Below are positions 10,426 to 22,926 of a stretch of 64,000 bases of DNA, piece after piece (position 1 is the first letter of the stretch; each line of letters begins with the position of its first letter). Origin of the DNA: Ilex aquifolium (Eukaryota; Streptophyta; Magnoliopsida; Aquifoliales; Aquifoliaceae). The stretch spans positions 8,257,501 through 8,321,500 of the forward strand of contig OX637394.1 in NCBI GenBank assembly GCA_951799425.1, written 5' to 3'. Under the pieces are notes generated by a model, which worked only from the letters and a program-made list of their open reading frames with translations, was not told the origin of the DNA and searched no databases. The translations under genes and the position numbers were made by a program.

Positions 10426-12261
10426 TAAGACATACAGTAAGTCTCTCTTGGCTTAGATTTCAATTGATCCGAATTTGAATATGATTGAAAAACTCTTGTT
10501 TCAATTCGTCTCGAAGACTCCATGGGTTAGTTTTTATTCAAATTTTGTGAAAATCAAAATTTTAATTAAAAAAATGATCTGATTCAATTAATTTTATTAA
10601 GATGAATATTAGTAAAATACTGAATCTCAAGTCAACTTCAACAAATATTCCACCAATTTACCCTCTAGCTGTATAATTACAAAAATAATTCAAATAGAAT
10701 CACTATCAGATTAGATAATAATATATCCAAAATTTAATTTTTTTGGTAAGCTATAGTATAATAGATTCAAATCTAAATTTGAATTAACGATAAAAAATAA
10801 TTATTTTCGATTGTATTGGATGAAATCCCATCCATTGACATACTTGCATACAACCCTCAACAAATGTTTTACTATGTGCCCATGGCCCATCCTATGGTTC
10901 TTGTTAAGTTTGGCACACATTGCCGATTGAACAAAAAAAGAAAAAAAGAATAGCTTTCAACATGTCCGAATGGAGGTATAAGTTATTTATGAAATTGAAT
11001 TCGATTGTAATTGAATCTGAAACTAAATCTATAATTTAATATGTATTTTATGGGTATTAGGTGAAATATTTTATATTTTTAATGCAATATAATTTTTTGT
11101 TCAAAAATCTAATTTTTTTATACGAATTAACTTTCAACTTTCAAATAATTCATAACTCTGGTTAGATTACAATTACTTAAATTTCATTGAACTCGAACTC
11201 AAAATTGGATCTTAATATAAATAGTGGCATTAAAATTTAAAGTTGGGACCTCTCAATTAATGTTTGAATATGCAATTTTATTGAGAAGGGTCGTGAATTA
11301 GGTGTTACACCGAGGTATTCGAGCATTTTAGAGACGTATATAGTATTCTATTCCTATATTTCTCTTGTAATTCTCATAATATATTGTTGAAATAGTCTTC
11401 TTTATATGTTGACAGAATTAGATCATGTTACATTTTCTTTTGAAAAGAGTGAATGTCATTAGGATGAACTCATATTTTGTGCTTGTATTAGTAACACTAC
11501 TACATTTTAAAAGTGCTAGCCGCTCAACACTACAATTGCATTGGTTTGGTAGGCATCAACTTCAATTATTTTTGTCTTGTTTCAAGCACTAAAAATAAAT
11601 TAGTGCCTGTTAAACCACTTGGAAACCCCATGCTGCCCCTTTAGTGGTCGGTGGTCTTTCACCAATGTTTCAGTTTTTTTTTTAAAAAGTTCTTCGAATA
11701 GTCCCTATTACTTTTTCTTTCTTTTTTTTTTTTGACAAATTTGTGACTTGTACATTAATTGTCATGACCCGACTTTATTGTCATACAATATTGTCTGTTT
11801 TAAACTTGACACATATATAGTTCAAACTATGAATGCAAACACAGCTTGAGCCTCGTGTGTCAATAGTTTTATCTTGTTGAATCTAGATTAATACAAGCAC
11901 CTCACTCATGGGAGAAAATATTGGACGTCATGGTTACACCACGTCACTATTGGCACATGGTGTAACCGTTACACCCAATATTTAGGCCAAATTTTTTTCA
12001 CTTATAAGTTATTCTTTTAACTATGATATCATTTTAACGTCTTAACTCTATAAATATATTATCGGCTTTGTTGAAGGCGTATAGTATTAAAATATGTCTA
12101 TGTAAATATGAGGTGTAACATTTACACCACATCAACATTATCACATAGTGTAACCATCCAATGATAACTCAACAATTAAGCAAAATAAATCTCACTAGCT
12201 CATTCGAATAACCACATTTTCATTTTAGATTGTAACTGCCACATATTCAAAAAGTGGGGTT
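10426..12261. other. non-coding remainder of duplication copy A
   Basis: AT-rich DNA aligning with 17613-22926 in copy B. It holds the empty sites of copy-B insertions: near 10530 for the hAT element, near 11815 for the LTR and near 12233 for the second hAT. A 66-bp near-palindrome at 11917-11982 is specific to this copy. No gene is seen. Confidence 0.7.
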
Positions 12262-12839
12262 CTCTCTATTTAAGTCTATCGAAGGTAGAAACCATTACTC
12301 AATTACATATTTGTGTGTGAATTATTTGGTTTGATGTGATTATGAGATGAATTTGATTTTCAAAACCCTAATTTGCTCTGGTTATGTTACTATTTGAAGT
12401 GTCATCAATTACTAGATTTCGGCGGAGCTGTGAGGTTTTGGAGGTTCGATGGAACGGATTTCTTCGCCTAACTGTGAGTTTGTGTTTCTACTTCAGTTCT
12501 TAGATGAAGAGAAATTCGAGATAGTTCACGAGTAAGGTCTTTGCATTCGGTTAGTAATTTTTTGGATGATTTTTGGTGTTTATTTTGTGTTGTGATTGAT
12601 CGATCTTTTACATCAACAATGTGTGTGTGTGTATACCTGTTCAGAAAAAAAAAGCACGCGGTAGTATCAACCTTCCTTTAGTTGACATTGGACATGGAAT
12701 ACTCTTGCTTTATCATATCAAAAGACATAGAGAGGGTCTAGACATTTAACTTATTGAATGAGTAGATTTCACAGGGTTGTTTTATTCTGTCGCTTCAACA
12801 CTCAATCGACATGGCCACGTCATTTGGCAGTCAGGATGA

Positions 12840-15231
12840 CTATGACAAGATGAACTCTTCCAAGTCGTTCAAAGAATTGTATGAAGAACCACCTTTCTGC
12901 ACACAACGGTTGATTTTTTGCCCCATATCAATTGCTCGCTGACGCATTTCTTCCCCTTCTTTCTCCACCATGAGGCGTCTTATAGCTCTTTGAATTCCTC
13001 CTCTCTCCAGAACAGGATCCATTTCAAGGCCTACCCTCCATACATGAATGAGGTACCTAGCATTCACCATTTGGTCTGAGAAACATGGCCTGCATATCAT
13101 TGGAACCCCTTCACATATACTTTCCAAGGTGGAATTCCAACCGCAGTGGCTCAGAAACCCTCCCACTGCACTATGTGCCAGCACCTCCTTTTGAGGTGCC
13201 CATTTTACAACCAGACCTCTTCCTCTGATTCTTTCTTTAAAACCTTGAAAGAGCTCAAGAAATTGATCTGAGGCTTCTGACCCATCAACTAATCCAGGCC
13301 GCACAACCCACAAGAATGGTTGATCACTGTTGGCCAGTCCCCAAGCCATCTCAGCTAGCTCTTTCTCGTCCACCATTGCCAAGCTTCCCTGGCTCACATA
13401 TATAACTGCGTTAGGAGCTTGCTTGTCGAGCCATGCAAGGCAACTGTTGTCCTCCTTTAGTAGACTAGTGGTCGAAATTGGAGCTGTTTTGTGCATAGGG
13501 CCTATAGAGAAGTTTGGAATTCGGTATTGTTGTTGTAGCTGTGACAATGATGAATGCTCAAGGAAGTCCATGGTGTTCCACACAATGGCTGCTGCAGATC
13601 TTATGTTGTTTGTGTCTGCAATGAACTGTTGTACAACTTTTGAGGGTTTTTTATAGGGTAGATCCTTGAACCTGAGGGGATAAAGCTCGGGTACTAGTTC
13701 ATTCTCCAGAGACTCTGTAATCATATAAATAATGTTAATTGTGATTGGATTTAGGTATAATGAACATAGTAGTCTTTCCAACTTCTTAAGATAATAGTAT
13801 AAAATAAACAACTTAGTATTGTTTTGTCTTCCTTAAACCCCACTGGGAGAGCTTGATAGTCTTTTGCAATTCAATGCCTAAAGCTACTATGTACTTAATA
13901 AAGTCATGCTTTGTCTGCGACTCTGCATCAGAACAATAACCAAATTCATATAAATAGTACAAACATGCATTGTATGCTAAAAAAACTGTTTTATTGAGTC
14001 TCTGTGATCATTAGATCTACAAATTTCTACCAAGTTCTATGTATAGTCAATTTATTTTGGTGTAATTTCCTGAGCAAGCTATGCGGGGAGTTGATAATAG
14101 ACTATCGACTATGCTGTGTAGTACAGTCTATATAGTAAACATCACTTACCAAATGATAAGTCCCAGGAGACGGATCTCTAGCAGAGCACTGCTCTTAATA
14201 GGATTTGCATATTCACTGAGTAACTCATTTTATTGACATAAAAAATATTACGAAAGAGAACAATTTGATGGGACCAGCATGATTCTTGGGAAGCATATGT
14301 CGTTGCTATTCTAGTCTTCTTGTAAAGGCTACTCACTAGCTTAGGTTCTGGCTGTGGTTTGAAGTTCTTCCACAGGACTTCTACTCATAATTTAATTTGT
14401 AAAGCTTTATCTAGTTCATTTTTATCCGGATGATTAGTACTGTTTGTAAAAAGTTCACTTCAACATTATCTGACATTTTGTTCTCAATTGACATCTCTCA
14501 TAACGCAACAAATGATTCCTGTGTCTTGAATTAGTTTATCTTATGATGATTATTCCCGAGAAAAGTTTGTAGCATTTCTTCCCTCGATTTTCTTAGCTAT
14601 GAAGCTATGAATAGTTGTCACTAAAATTTTGGATTCTGTGTTTTCCAATCTACTATGGGATTTTCACATCTAGTCTTTCTCTCTCAAAAAATGCTATTTC
14701 TTTTATAGTTCTTGAAATATATCTTTTAAGCCATACTAGTAGCCATATACCTTGCAAGGAAATGTAACCTCCTTCTTGAAGCCGAGGAATGGCATCCCAA
14801 GCTAGAACATTGGAAGCACTGGTAGTGCGTAAGATAATACTTGGAAGGTTCAGATGATTAGCCACGGCATCTGTAAAGTGCATGATTGTATCGTAGACGA
14901 TGCAGCAGACCTTATCGTGTGGCTCCTGTTTTTCCATCATTTGAACCAAGTATTGCTGAAGTGGCGCTTTGCAGTTGACGTTAATCACTGAGATGACCTC
15001 TAATAGATTCCAGAAGGATGTATCATAGCCTGATAAGTTGTCCGCGAGGGGTAGGAAGAAGAATTCGGGATGATTAGAAGAGCAAGGAGGGTTGAATTCG
15101 GTGTGTGCGATCGTGATGGAGAAGCCCCTGGAGTGTAGGATAGAACCTAGCTGAAGCATTGGAGTTATGTGCCCCTGGAATGGAGGTGGAACTAACACCA
15201 CTCGAAGTCCGTGTGTTCTTCTGTTTTCCAT
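12840..15231 (-). CDS. UDP-glycosyltransferase, UGT76 type (intact, two exons)
   Basis: Exon 1 is 15231..14751 and exon 2 is 13714..12840; the GT-AG intron is 1,036 bp and interrupts a codon at the same place as in the gene at 2102-4575. The product is 451 aa. Visible key residues are His21 in PFQGH, Asp114 in IVYDT and a full 44-residue PSPG box ([10 protein letters not shown]..., HCGWNS, ending SDQ). One odd point: the conserved YVSLGSL stretch after the linker reads YVSQGSL, placing a polar Gln where the cluster's other members have Leu. Family knowledge gives UDP-sugar transfer to a small acceptor in the cytosol; the substrate is unknown. It is the parent-like copy of the pseudogene at 6880. 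Confidence 0.88.
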
Positions 15232-16004
15232 CTCTCTCTCTCTCTCAACAACAAAGGTTCTCCGATCCTTGGGCTAATAGCAAGAATGGTTGCCTCGCTA
15301 GAGCCATTTCCTTTGGTGTTCACAAGGTACATATAACAGAACCGTAGAAAGCATCATTCACTGTCTGGTAATACAAACAAGAAAAAGAGTTTTTTTTCAA
15401 GGTGTATAGACTTTTGATTGCGGTTCAAATTATCATAAGTTATAGAAGACAGACAGTTAATACAAAGATGTGTTTGTCTGTTTGTACTTTTGTTGGACAG
15501 GTCCCGTCAAGAACAAGGTTTTTCCCCAAAAAAATGCTTTCGGCGACGGCCCAGGGCATGACAGCCATTTAACATGTGGGATTCTTTACTGGCGGAGTGT
15601 TATAGATAGGTATGTTTATGGATTGAATTTTAATCTGAATCGGTTCTATCATATTTAAATAATTCGTTTATGGATTATAAAAATAAAGCGTGATTTATGT
15701 TTTTTCAATAAGGTTTTAAATTTAGATAATTAAAAATTTGATTCAAATCTGTTTGGTTGACGGGCTTTAATCATAGGTGGGGCCACTTGGAAAAATATGG
15801 ACGGATCTCTAAGATAAGAGTAATTGACGTCTAATTATTTATCTGTACATTGAACGAACGTAACAATTAAATAGTATAGCTCACAATAAATAATGATTGA
15901 CCCCTCTGTTAAAGGCTTTGATTAGGTCGTTGCCCAAGGTGTTGAGCTCGTGCTGACGTCATATTGAGGATAGAGCTTGTCAAGTTTAAACATGATTATT
16001 ATTA

Positions 16005-16374
16005 GAGTATTTTCAATTCTTATCTATTTTTTTGAATTTAAATTTAAATTTAAATAAAATTTTTTTAAAAGTGTTCTCTAATGCTAGATTTATACTCATA
16101 TCAAATATGAAGGGAGATTCGTTTTTTTCACTTAAATCAAAAGGAAATTCAAATTCATACCAAAATTTTTAATTCTGAGATTTTACTATTATTTAAAAAT
16201 CTAATGGTCATATTTTATCTTCTTTTAAATTTAGAGTTGTCCTCATTTAAATTTGAGTTTCTCTTGCTTTAAATTTGAGTTTCTCTACTATAGAGGTATA
16301 TACTAAATCAAGTTTTTTATTTTTTATTTTTACTCAAATTTACGTAAGGATTTGAGTTTTCATTGGAGATGGTC
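16005..16374. mobile_element. Tourist-like MITE
   Basis: Ends GAGTATTTTCAAT and, inverted, GACCATCTCCAAT, which agree except for C/T changes. It is flanked by TTA on both sides (16002-16004, 16375-16377). Copy A of the duplication lacks it. TTA target duplications and gagcatctccaatg-type ends are characteristic of PIF/Harbinger (Tourist) MITEs. Confidence 0.6.
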
Positions 16375-16385
16375 TTATACACTTA

Positions 16386-17151
16386 TGCTCCGTTTGCTAT
16401 GATGGAAAGTTAGAAGGATGAAAAGTTGGAGAGATAAATAAAACATTATGTTTGGTAAAGAAGGAAAATAGGAAGGATGGAAAAGTGGATGAATTAACTT
16501 TCCTTCCAACTCACTAAAATCAATCCTTCCAAAATCGGAAGGAAAGTGGATGAAAAGTTAATTATTTGTGTTGAAATGTATCTTATTTGTCTATATATTT
16601 TTTTATATATACATATATTATGTATATATTAATTTCATATAAAAAAATAATGATAAAATATGTATTTATATATATATTTTAAAAAATTTTAAAAATTTAA
16701 AATTAAAATTAAAATTTAAAAAAATATTTTACTTATTATTATATTTATTTAAGTTAATTTTTAGTTTGTAGAAAAAATATGAACATGGATTTAATTAAGT
16801 GAAAATAGAATATTAGCATTAAATTTTTTATTCAAAGTTTATGTGGGTCAACACGAACACGATTCGAAAATAAACAGGTCAACTCGATACGATACAATTA
16901 GTTAAATGAGTTGAGTTAGGTTTGACTAATATTCGATACAAACCCGCAATGACTCAACACAAACCTGATACGGCACGATTCGATTGTCACCGTTAATCTT
17001 AGTAAGCACAAAAAAAAAAAATTTAATCATTTTTATTTTTCAGCCATCCTAACAAACATAGATGAAGGAAAGTGTATCATTTCTACTTTCCTTCCTTGAA
17101 GTATAGAAAGTGTATCTCTCCTACTTTCCATCATTTTTACCAAACGGAGTA
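16386..17151. mobile_element. PIF/Harbinger-like non-autonomous element
   Basis: Left end TGCTCCGTTTGCTATGATGG; right end inverted TACTCCGTTTGGTAAAAATG. It is flanked by TTA (16383-16385 and 17152-17154). Copy A has the uninterrupted site cacttaattatg. There is no transposase. A degraded stretch of gggtcaacacg-type sequence (about 16840-17000) resembles hAT-MITE interior and may be nested. Confidence 0.65.
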
Positions 17152-17429
17152 TTAATTATGGATGCTCGTAAAATTACTAAAAAATATTTTTTTACTGTCG
17201 TATTTCTACTTTTAATATAATTAAATGCTAACATGAGTAAAAAAATGTATTTATTAATATATAATACTTTATTTATTTTTTAATCAAATTAAAAATTTAC
17301 GACTCTTGAGCAACTATTGGTACGGTAGAGGAACTATAGATACTTTATATTGGATTAGTGCATGATTTGATGCAGATTTATTCTCTAAAGAAATTACTTG
17401 GGATATACTGAAGAAGAAAGAAGAAAAAT

Positions 17430-17612
17430 TTAAAAATTTAATAAACTGAGAAAAAGAAAAGGGTAAAACTGTAAAAGGATTTGGAGGATTCTTCCTGTTT
17501 GGTACGGGTCCCACAGTGGGTCCCAATAGTCTCTATAGAATGGGTCGACTAGACTGGCAATGAAGCTTGACATCCATGACTTTGGTTTGAGCTGCTGTTG
17601 ATCCGAATTCAA
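17430..17612 (-). pseudogene. truncated copy-B partner of the small open frame at 10231-10425
   Basis: Shares the SLVDPFYRDYWDPLWDPYQT core with copy A but loses the following coding segment through a deletion of about 70 bp after YQT. The tail then runs into an unrelated frame. If the left-copy frame was ever a gene, this copy is broken. Confidence 0.3.
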
Positions 17613-17671
17613 ATATGATTGAAAACCTCTCGTTCGAATTCATCTCGAATACTCCATGAGTTAGTTTATAC

Positions 17672-18322
17672 TAGGGGTGCAACTTGGGTTGGGCAACCCG
17701 ATTTCAACCCGAGCCCAACCCGAAAAAATTAGGACTTGGGTTAGAGTTTTTAATACTTGAATTGGATTTGGGTCAAAAAATCTCAACCCGAATTCAATTT
17801 GGGCCGGGCTCAGGTTGAGGCATCGACAACCCAATTTCAACCCGAACCCGACTAATTAAAAAATAATTTTATATATATAAAACATTAGCACTTTTTTTCA
17901 TTTTTACTCCATCGTCCTCTGTTTCTTGTTGCTTGCTACTCTATTATGCGTTATGCATGATTAATGGTGATAGTTTGATGTTTTAAGTTTAATATTTTTA
18001 TGGGTCTAATTTCTATGTTTTCTGGGATTGTGCTTTGAGATCACTAGTTTTTTGGTGTGAAAGTAGATGATCAATAATCGTGCACTGTTATGAATGAAAT
18101 ATATGGATTGTTTTATGAATTTATAATTATTTTCCTCCTCTCTCTGTCTCTCTTGCAGTGAACTCGAATTCAACCCGAGCCCTCCCAAATTAAACTCGGG
18201 CAGGGCTCGGGTTGAGTTCCTCAACCCGAGGTAGGGTTAGGGTTAGGGTTGAAAATTATATACTTAGGGTTGGGCTAGGGTTGACTGTCTAACCCGCCCA
18301 ACCCGCCCGAGTTGCACCCCTA
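17672..18322. mobile_element. hAT-type non-autonomous element, family 1, copy 1
   Basis: Inverted ends TAGGGGTGCAACT...AGTTGCACCCCTA with a perfect 8-bp duplication GTTTATAC (17664-17671 and 18323-18330). The 651-bp body carries many gggttg/caacccg motifs near both ends and a conserved centre, with no transposase. Copy A has the empty site. A near-identical copy lies at 30168-30804. Confidence 0.9.
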
Positions 18323-20052
18323 GTTTATACTTAAACTCGTGAAAATAAAAATTTTAATTCAAAAATATGAACAAATTTACCTTCTAGCTGTATAAGTACA
18401 AAAATAATTCAAATATAATCACAATTAGATTAGATAATAGTATATCTAATTTTCTGTTTTAAGGAGTGTTGAGAATTGTATCTTTAAATCAATAGATATC
18501 TAGACCGATAAGAAAAAGTGAGCCGCCTATGAGAACCTCTTGGACTCCCATTTATAACGATACGAAGAACACTTGAACAAGCCCCACTTAAAACAATTCG
18601 TTTCAAGCGATAATTCGATCGAGAAAACTCAAAACCCTCTCTCTCTCCTGATGGTGTTAGTGGAGGAATAGACGATGCATGGTGGTGATCATAAGCCTTG
18701 AGTAACAGATTGCATGAGGGTAGAATAAGAAATAATAATAATAAATAAATAAATAAGACTCTTGGACCTACTTACAAAATATTACACATTATATGTCCTT
18801 AATAACCCAATAAATTTGCCCTCAACGAACGTTTTACTATAGGCCCATGGCCCATCCTATGGTTCTTGTTAAGTTTGGCTCACATTCCAATCACACGGAT
18901 GGTTGAATAGCTTTTAAAAGGTCCTAATGGAGGTGGAAGTTACGTTTAAGACTATTGAATTCAGAAGAATGCTATATAGACTTAATATGTATATCTAATC
19001 AGAGACGTAATTTAATGTGGTTGTTGAATTAGTTGTAAATTTCAATGTTAGATGAAATTCACTTTCAATCCTATTGTTGCATTGAATTAGATCCTCATAT
19101 TAATTTCTCAAATCAGGTCTAAATAGTATTTTTCCCGAATCCAATAGAATTCAATCTCAAATATTTGATTGTAATTGAATCTGAAACTAAATCTATAATT
19201 TAATATGTATTTTATGGGTATTAGATAAAATATTTTATATTTTAAATATAATACAGCCGTTGGATTAGTTGTGAGTTTCAAGGTTAGATGGAATCCATTT
19301 TCAATCAAATGATTATATTAAATTAGGTTCAAGCTGCTTTTTTCATATAATTTTTGTTCAAAAATTCTAATTTTTTGATACAAATTAACTTAAACTTTCA
19401 AATAATTCATAACTCGGGTGAGATTACAATTACTCAAATTTCATTGAACTCGAACTCAAAATAAATAGTGGGATTAAAATTGGGACCTCTCAATTGATGT
19501 CTGAATATGCAAATTTTATTGACAAGGGTCGGGAATTAGGTGTTATACCGAGGTATTCGAGCATTTTAGAACACATATATAATATTCTATTCTTATATGT
19601 CTCTTGTAATTCTCAGAATATATTGTTGAAATAGTCTTGTTTACATGTAGACAGAATTTGATCATGTGACATTTTCTTTTGAAAGGAATGAATGCCATTT
19701 GGATCAACTCATATTATGTGCTTGTAGTACTAACACCACTATATTTTGTAGTACAATAAAAGTGGTAGCCGCTCAACACCACGATCGCATTGGTTTGGTA
19801 GGCATCAACTTCAATTATTTGTCTGTTTCGAGCACTAAAAATAAATTAGTCCCTGTTAAACCACTTGGAAACCACCTGCTGCCCCCTATGGTGGCCAGTG
19901 GTCTTTCAACCTGTTTCAGATTTCTTTTTTTAAGTTCTGCCAATAATAATTCCTATTACTTTTTTTTATACATATAAAATTTTGATTTGTACATTAATTG
20001 TTATGACTGGACTTTATTGTTATACAATATTGTCTGTTTTAAACTAGACACA

Positions 20053-21906
20053 TGTTACCCCATTAGCTGGTTGGCATGGCTATGACATGCGGGTGCCTCG
20101 CTTAAGAGTGTCTCATGCCTTAGTCAAGTTGGGGGTGTGCTTGCCTAAGCACCCCTTTTTTGTGCAAAGATGGTTTCTTAAGGACTTGGTCGTGTATTTG
20201 ATCTGGTATCAAAAGTGTTCGACAAAAGATTTAGGTGGTATGCATTGACTATGTCTCAGGCTCTCGTCATTGTGACTCTTTGGTCAGATGATGTATGTTG
20301 CTGTCATTAGGGAATTGTCTCCCAATGTTATTATAAGGTGTTTGGGGGGGGGGGGGGGGGGGAGAAGGGGTTTGCTCCGCGAAGGGTTGTCAGGCCGGCA
20401 ACCCTGATGCCCCATAGCCATGGCATGTCAAAGCAAGGCACAACCCCAAGAATACTTGTCATGGGTGTGGGCAAGGCATGCAAAGTTTGAGACCTGAGAA
20501 ATATGGGGTCGATGATCGATGGGTCCCGTTGTTGGTGGAAGCACCATGCATGGCTGAGGGAGACAGTATATGCATGGGCACAATGAACACAAGCAAACAA
20601 GCAAGGCTTAGCCAGTGGGCTCTGATTATGGTGCATTAAGAGCTTGGAAGACCAAGCTATGGGTTGAACATGTCTTGACACGCAAGCAAGGGAAATCAGG
20701 TGTTGTGAGCTAACAAGGATGGCATGTGCACATCATGTGAACCGGTTCCGAATAGTTGAAGCATGTGCACATCATGTGATAGCGGTTCCAAGCAGTTGAT
20801 GACTGAGTTGAGTGACTGTTACAACTGTTCCAGCCATGATCAACACATTGTGGGGGATTAGCAGAACCACCTAGCCATGTTCAACAGATTATGGGGAATT
20901 GGCAGAACCACCCACAATCCTTGAGAGTGAATCTGATTAGTGCCTACAATCCAAGCAGTTTGGGATGTCAACTGCGTAGCTGAACTAGCCAAAGTTGGTT
21001 GGTGCCAGCATTGCCTAGGCGCTTGAGCTTGTAACCACCATGTATAGCTTTATATACAAATGCTGGGGTTTGCAGTAACCCAAGAGATTTTGGGCACATT
21101 TTTATAAGCAAACCCTTAGTCGAAAATCTTTTAAGCTTATTGAGAAGAAAAAGGTTGGGTCGTTTATGATGGGCCCTGCCTAGATCACAAATGATGGGCC
21201 CAGCCCAAACTAGGCCCAAATCACAGATGTAGGCTTGGCCCAAACCAAGCCCAGATCAGAGATGCGGGCTCGATCCAGACTAGGCTCAAATCAGAAATGT
21301 AGGCCAACAAGGGTCAAGCCCACCGTCTTGGGAGACCTAATCTATCACTAGCGCACGTGGAGATCTCCATCTTAGGAAGGGAATCATGGAACGTAGTTAT
21401 CGGGTATCACGAATTCACCCCGTTCCCCATTATGAGGGTAACACCTCAATTAGGGCTCCCTGTAATGGTGCCTCAATCAAGGCTCCATCTGAGGCGCTAT
21501 GAAGTTGTACTCGCCTATAAATTGTAAGTCTCGTCTACACATTGGGGGTATCGCACAAATCTCAACACTCTACAGTCTACACACCTTGAGTAAAAAGATT
21601 CTCCGGCCACCGTAGTCATTCTCCGTGGAGTAACTCACTCAGATCGAACCATCTAATTTATGTATTTTACTGTGTTGAGCATACCCATCACATACACTAT
21701 TACATCTTTGATTGATTTTCCATAAACACATTTGTGCATCATCAGTTTAGCCTGTAATCTCGTGTGCCTCTTTGTGTTTGATTCTTGCCCATATTCGGTT
21801 TGATGTATTGTTTCTTTGAGCGATTGTGTGAGTTTGGTTGAGACTGAATGTAGGATCTCAGTGTCATCACAAGGCAAAAATTCGAGTAAAATTTAACCCC
21901 TTGACA
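20053..21906. mobile_element. solo-LTR-like insertion
   Basis: A 1,854-bp block absent from duplication copy A (the sequence joins at about 11815). It starts TGTTACCCC and ends CCCCTTGACA, that is TG...CA. The flanking pentamers ACACA and ACGTA differ by two transitions, as expected for an old target duplication. It is GC-richer than its surroundings, includes a G20 tract at about 20343-20362, and near 21520-21660 has a stretch typical of LTR R/U5 regions (ctataaattg, then accctaccg-like and cgaacc segments). No internal retrotransposon genes are present. Confidence 0.6.
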
Positions 21907-22256
21907 ACGTATGTAGTTCAAACTAAGAATAGAAACAAAGCTTGAACGTCGTGCGTCAAGATTCTAGTCTTATTGAATCTGGATTAATACAATCCACCTT
22001 ATAGGCCAAAAATTTTCACTTAGATGTTATTCTTTGAACTCTGATATCATTTTAACTTCTTGCCTCTATAAATATATTATCGGATTTGTTGAAAGCGTAT
22101 AGTATTAAAATACATCTCTAAATATTGGGTATAACGGTATTACATCATGTCGACATTGTCACGTGATATAACCACCAAATTATAACTCAACTATTAAGCA
22201 AAATGGATCTCATTCCCTCGAATAACCACCATTCCATGTAAGATAGTAACCACTAC

Positions 22257-22899
22257 TAGGGGTGTCCATGAACCGGGTCAAGCTTTGCCTGCAAAAAATT
22301 TTTCGGCTGGGCCTGGGTAAGGGAGGCCCAAGCCCTTACCCCGAGTGAGTTATTGGCCGGGCCGGGCTGGGCTTCAGGTAGGGATAGGTTATCCGTAGCT
22401 CAACCCGCCACTCACTGGGTGAGCCTTACGGACGGGCCTACTAGACGGACTTTTTATATACAATTTTATTTAGAAATAATAAATATTTTTATAACTTAAT
22501 ATTTTTGTAAATTATATTTTTGAATTAAAAGTACAGTCAAAATGGACAAAAAATAAATAATGAATAATTTTATTTATAAATAGGGAAGGAACTGCATCAC
22601 AATAGAATGAGCACATCCCAACTAGATTGGCACCTACTCACCTATCCATCTTTTTCAAATTTGAAATTTAATGTGTCTAACTTTTTTTCAAATGAATGTG
22701 GGCGGGTTGTTCGGGTTGGGCAAGGTGGGTTCTTGGGCCGAGTTTCGAGTTGAATAATGGGTTTGGGGGCAGGTCGAAGCCCTCTCTTGAATGATATTGG
22801 GCTCGGGCGAGCTAACTATTGAACCTATCGAGTTTCGAGTCTATTTTTTTTAGAGCAGGTAATGGGACCCGTGGGCAATCCGGTTCATGGACAACCCTA
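22257..22899. mobile_element. hAT-type MITE, family 2
   Basis: Inverted ends TAGGGGTGTCCATGAACCGG and CCGGTTCATGGACAACCCTA. The flanks ACCACTAC and ACCGTCAC differ at three transition positions; the empty site in copy A reads ACTGCCAC. The interior is rich in gggccgggc motifs. No coding capacity. Confidence 0.75.
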
Positions 22900-22926
22900 A
22901 CCGTCACATACTCAAAAAGTAGGGTT

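Larger units (their letters stand above)
6298..12261. repeat. tandem segmental duplication, left copy (A)
   Basis: This block aligns piece by piece with 12262-22926: the 6298-6560 segment with 12262-12540, the UGT exon with 12840-13714, 8500-9310 with 15470-15990, 10012-10750 with 17222-18470, 11281-11900 with 19510-21990, and 12200-12261 with 22215-22926. The junction at about 12261 joins the end of unit A (aaaaagtgggg) directly to the start of unit B (ttctctctattt), the signature of a tandem duplication. Copy A is about 6.0 kb. It lacks the first UGT exon and the later transposons found in copy B. Confidence 0.85.
12262..22926. repeat. tandem segmental duplication, right copy (B)
   Basis: Second copy of the 6298-12261 unit, grown to about 10.7 kb by insertions: a Tourist-like MITE (16005-16374), a PIF-like element (16386-17151), a hAT element (17672-18322), a solo-LTR-like block (20053-21906), a second hAT (22257-22899) and an unclassified stretch at about 18475-18800. 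The UGT gene in this copy is intact. The exons of the two copies differ by only a few percent, so the duplication is not ancient. Confidence 0.85.

Noticed and set aside
18475..18800. Possible copia-type LTR fragment starting tgttgagaattg
   Set aside because: Absent from duplication copy A and begins like some copia LTRs, but no matching end or target duplication could be read; left unclassified.
20331..20681. 116-codon frame on the minus strand
   Set aside because: Lies inside the solo-LTR-like block, includes the G20 tract as poly-Pro, and resembles no protein.
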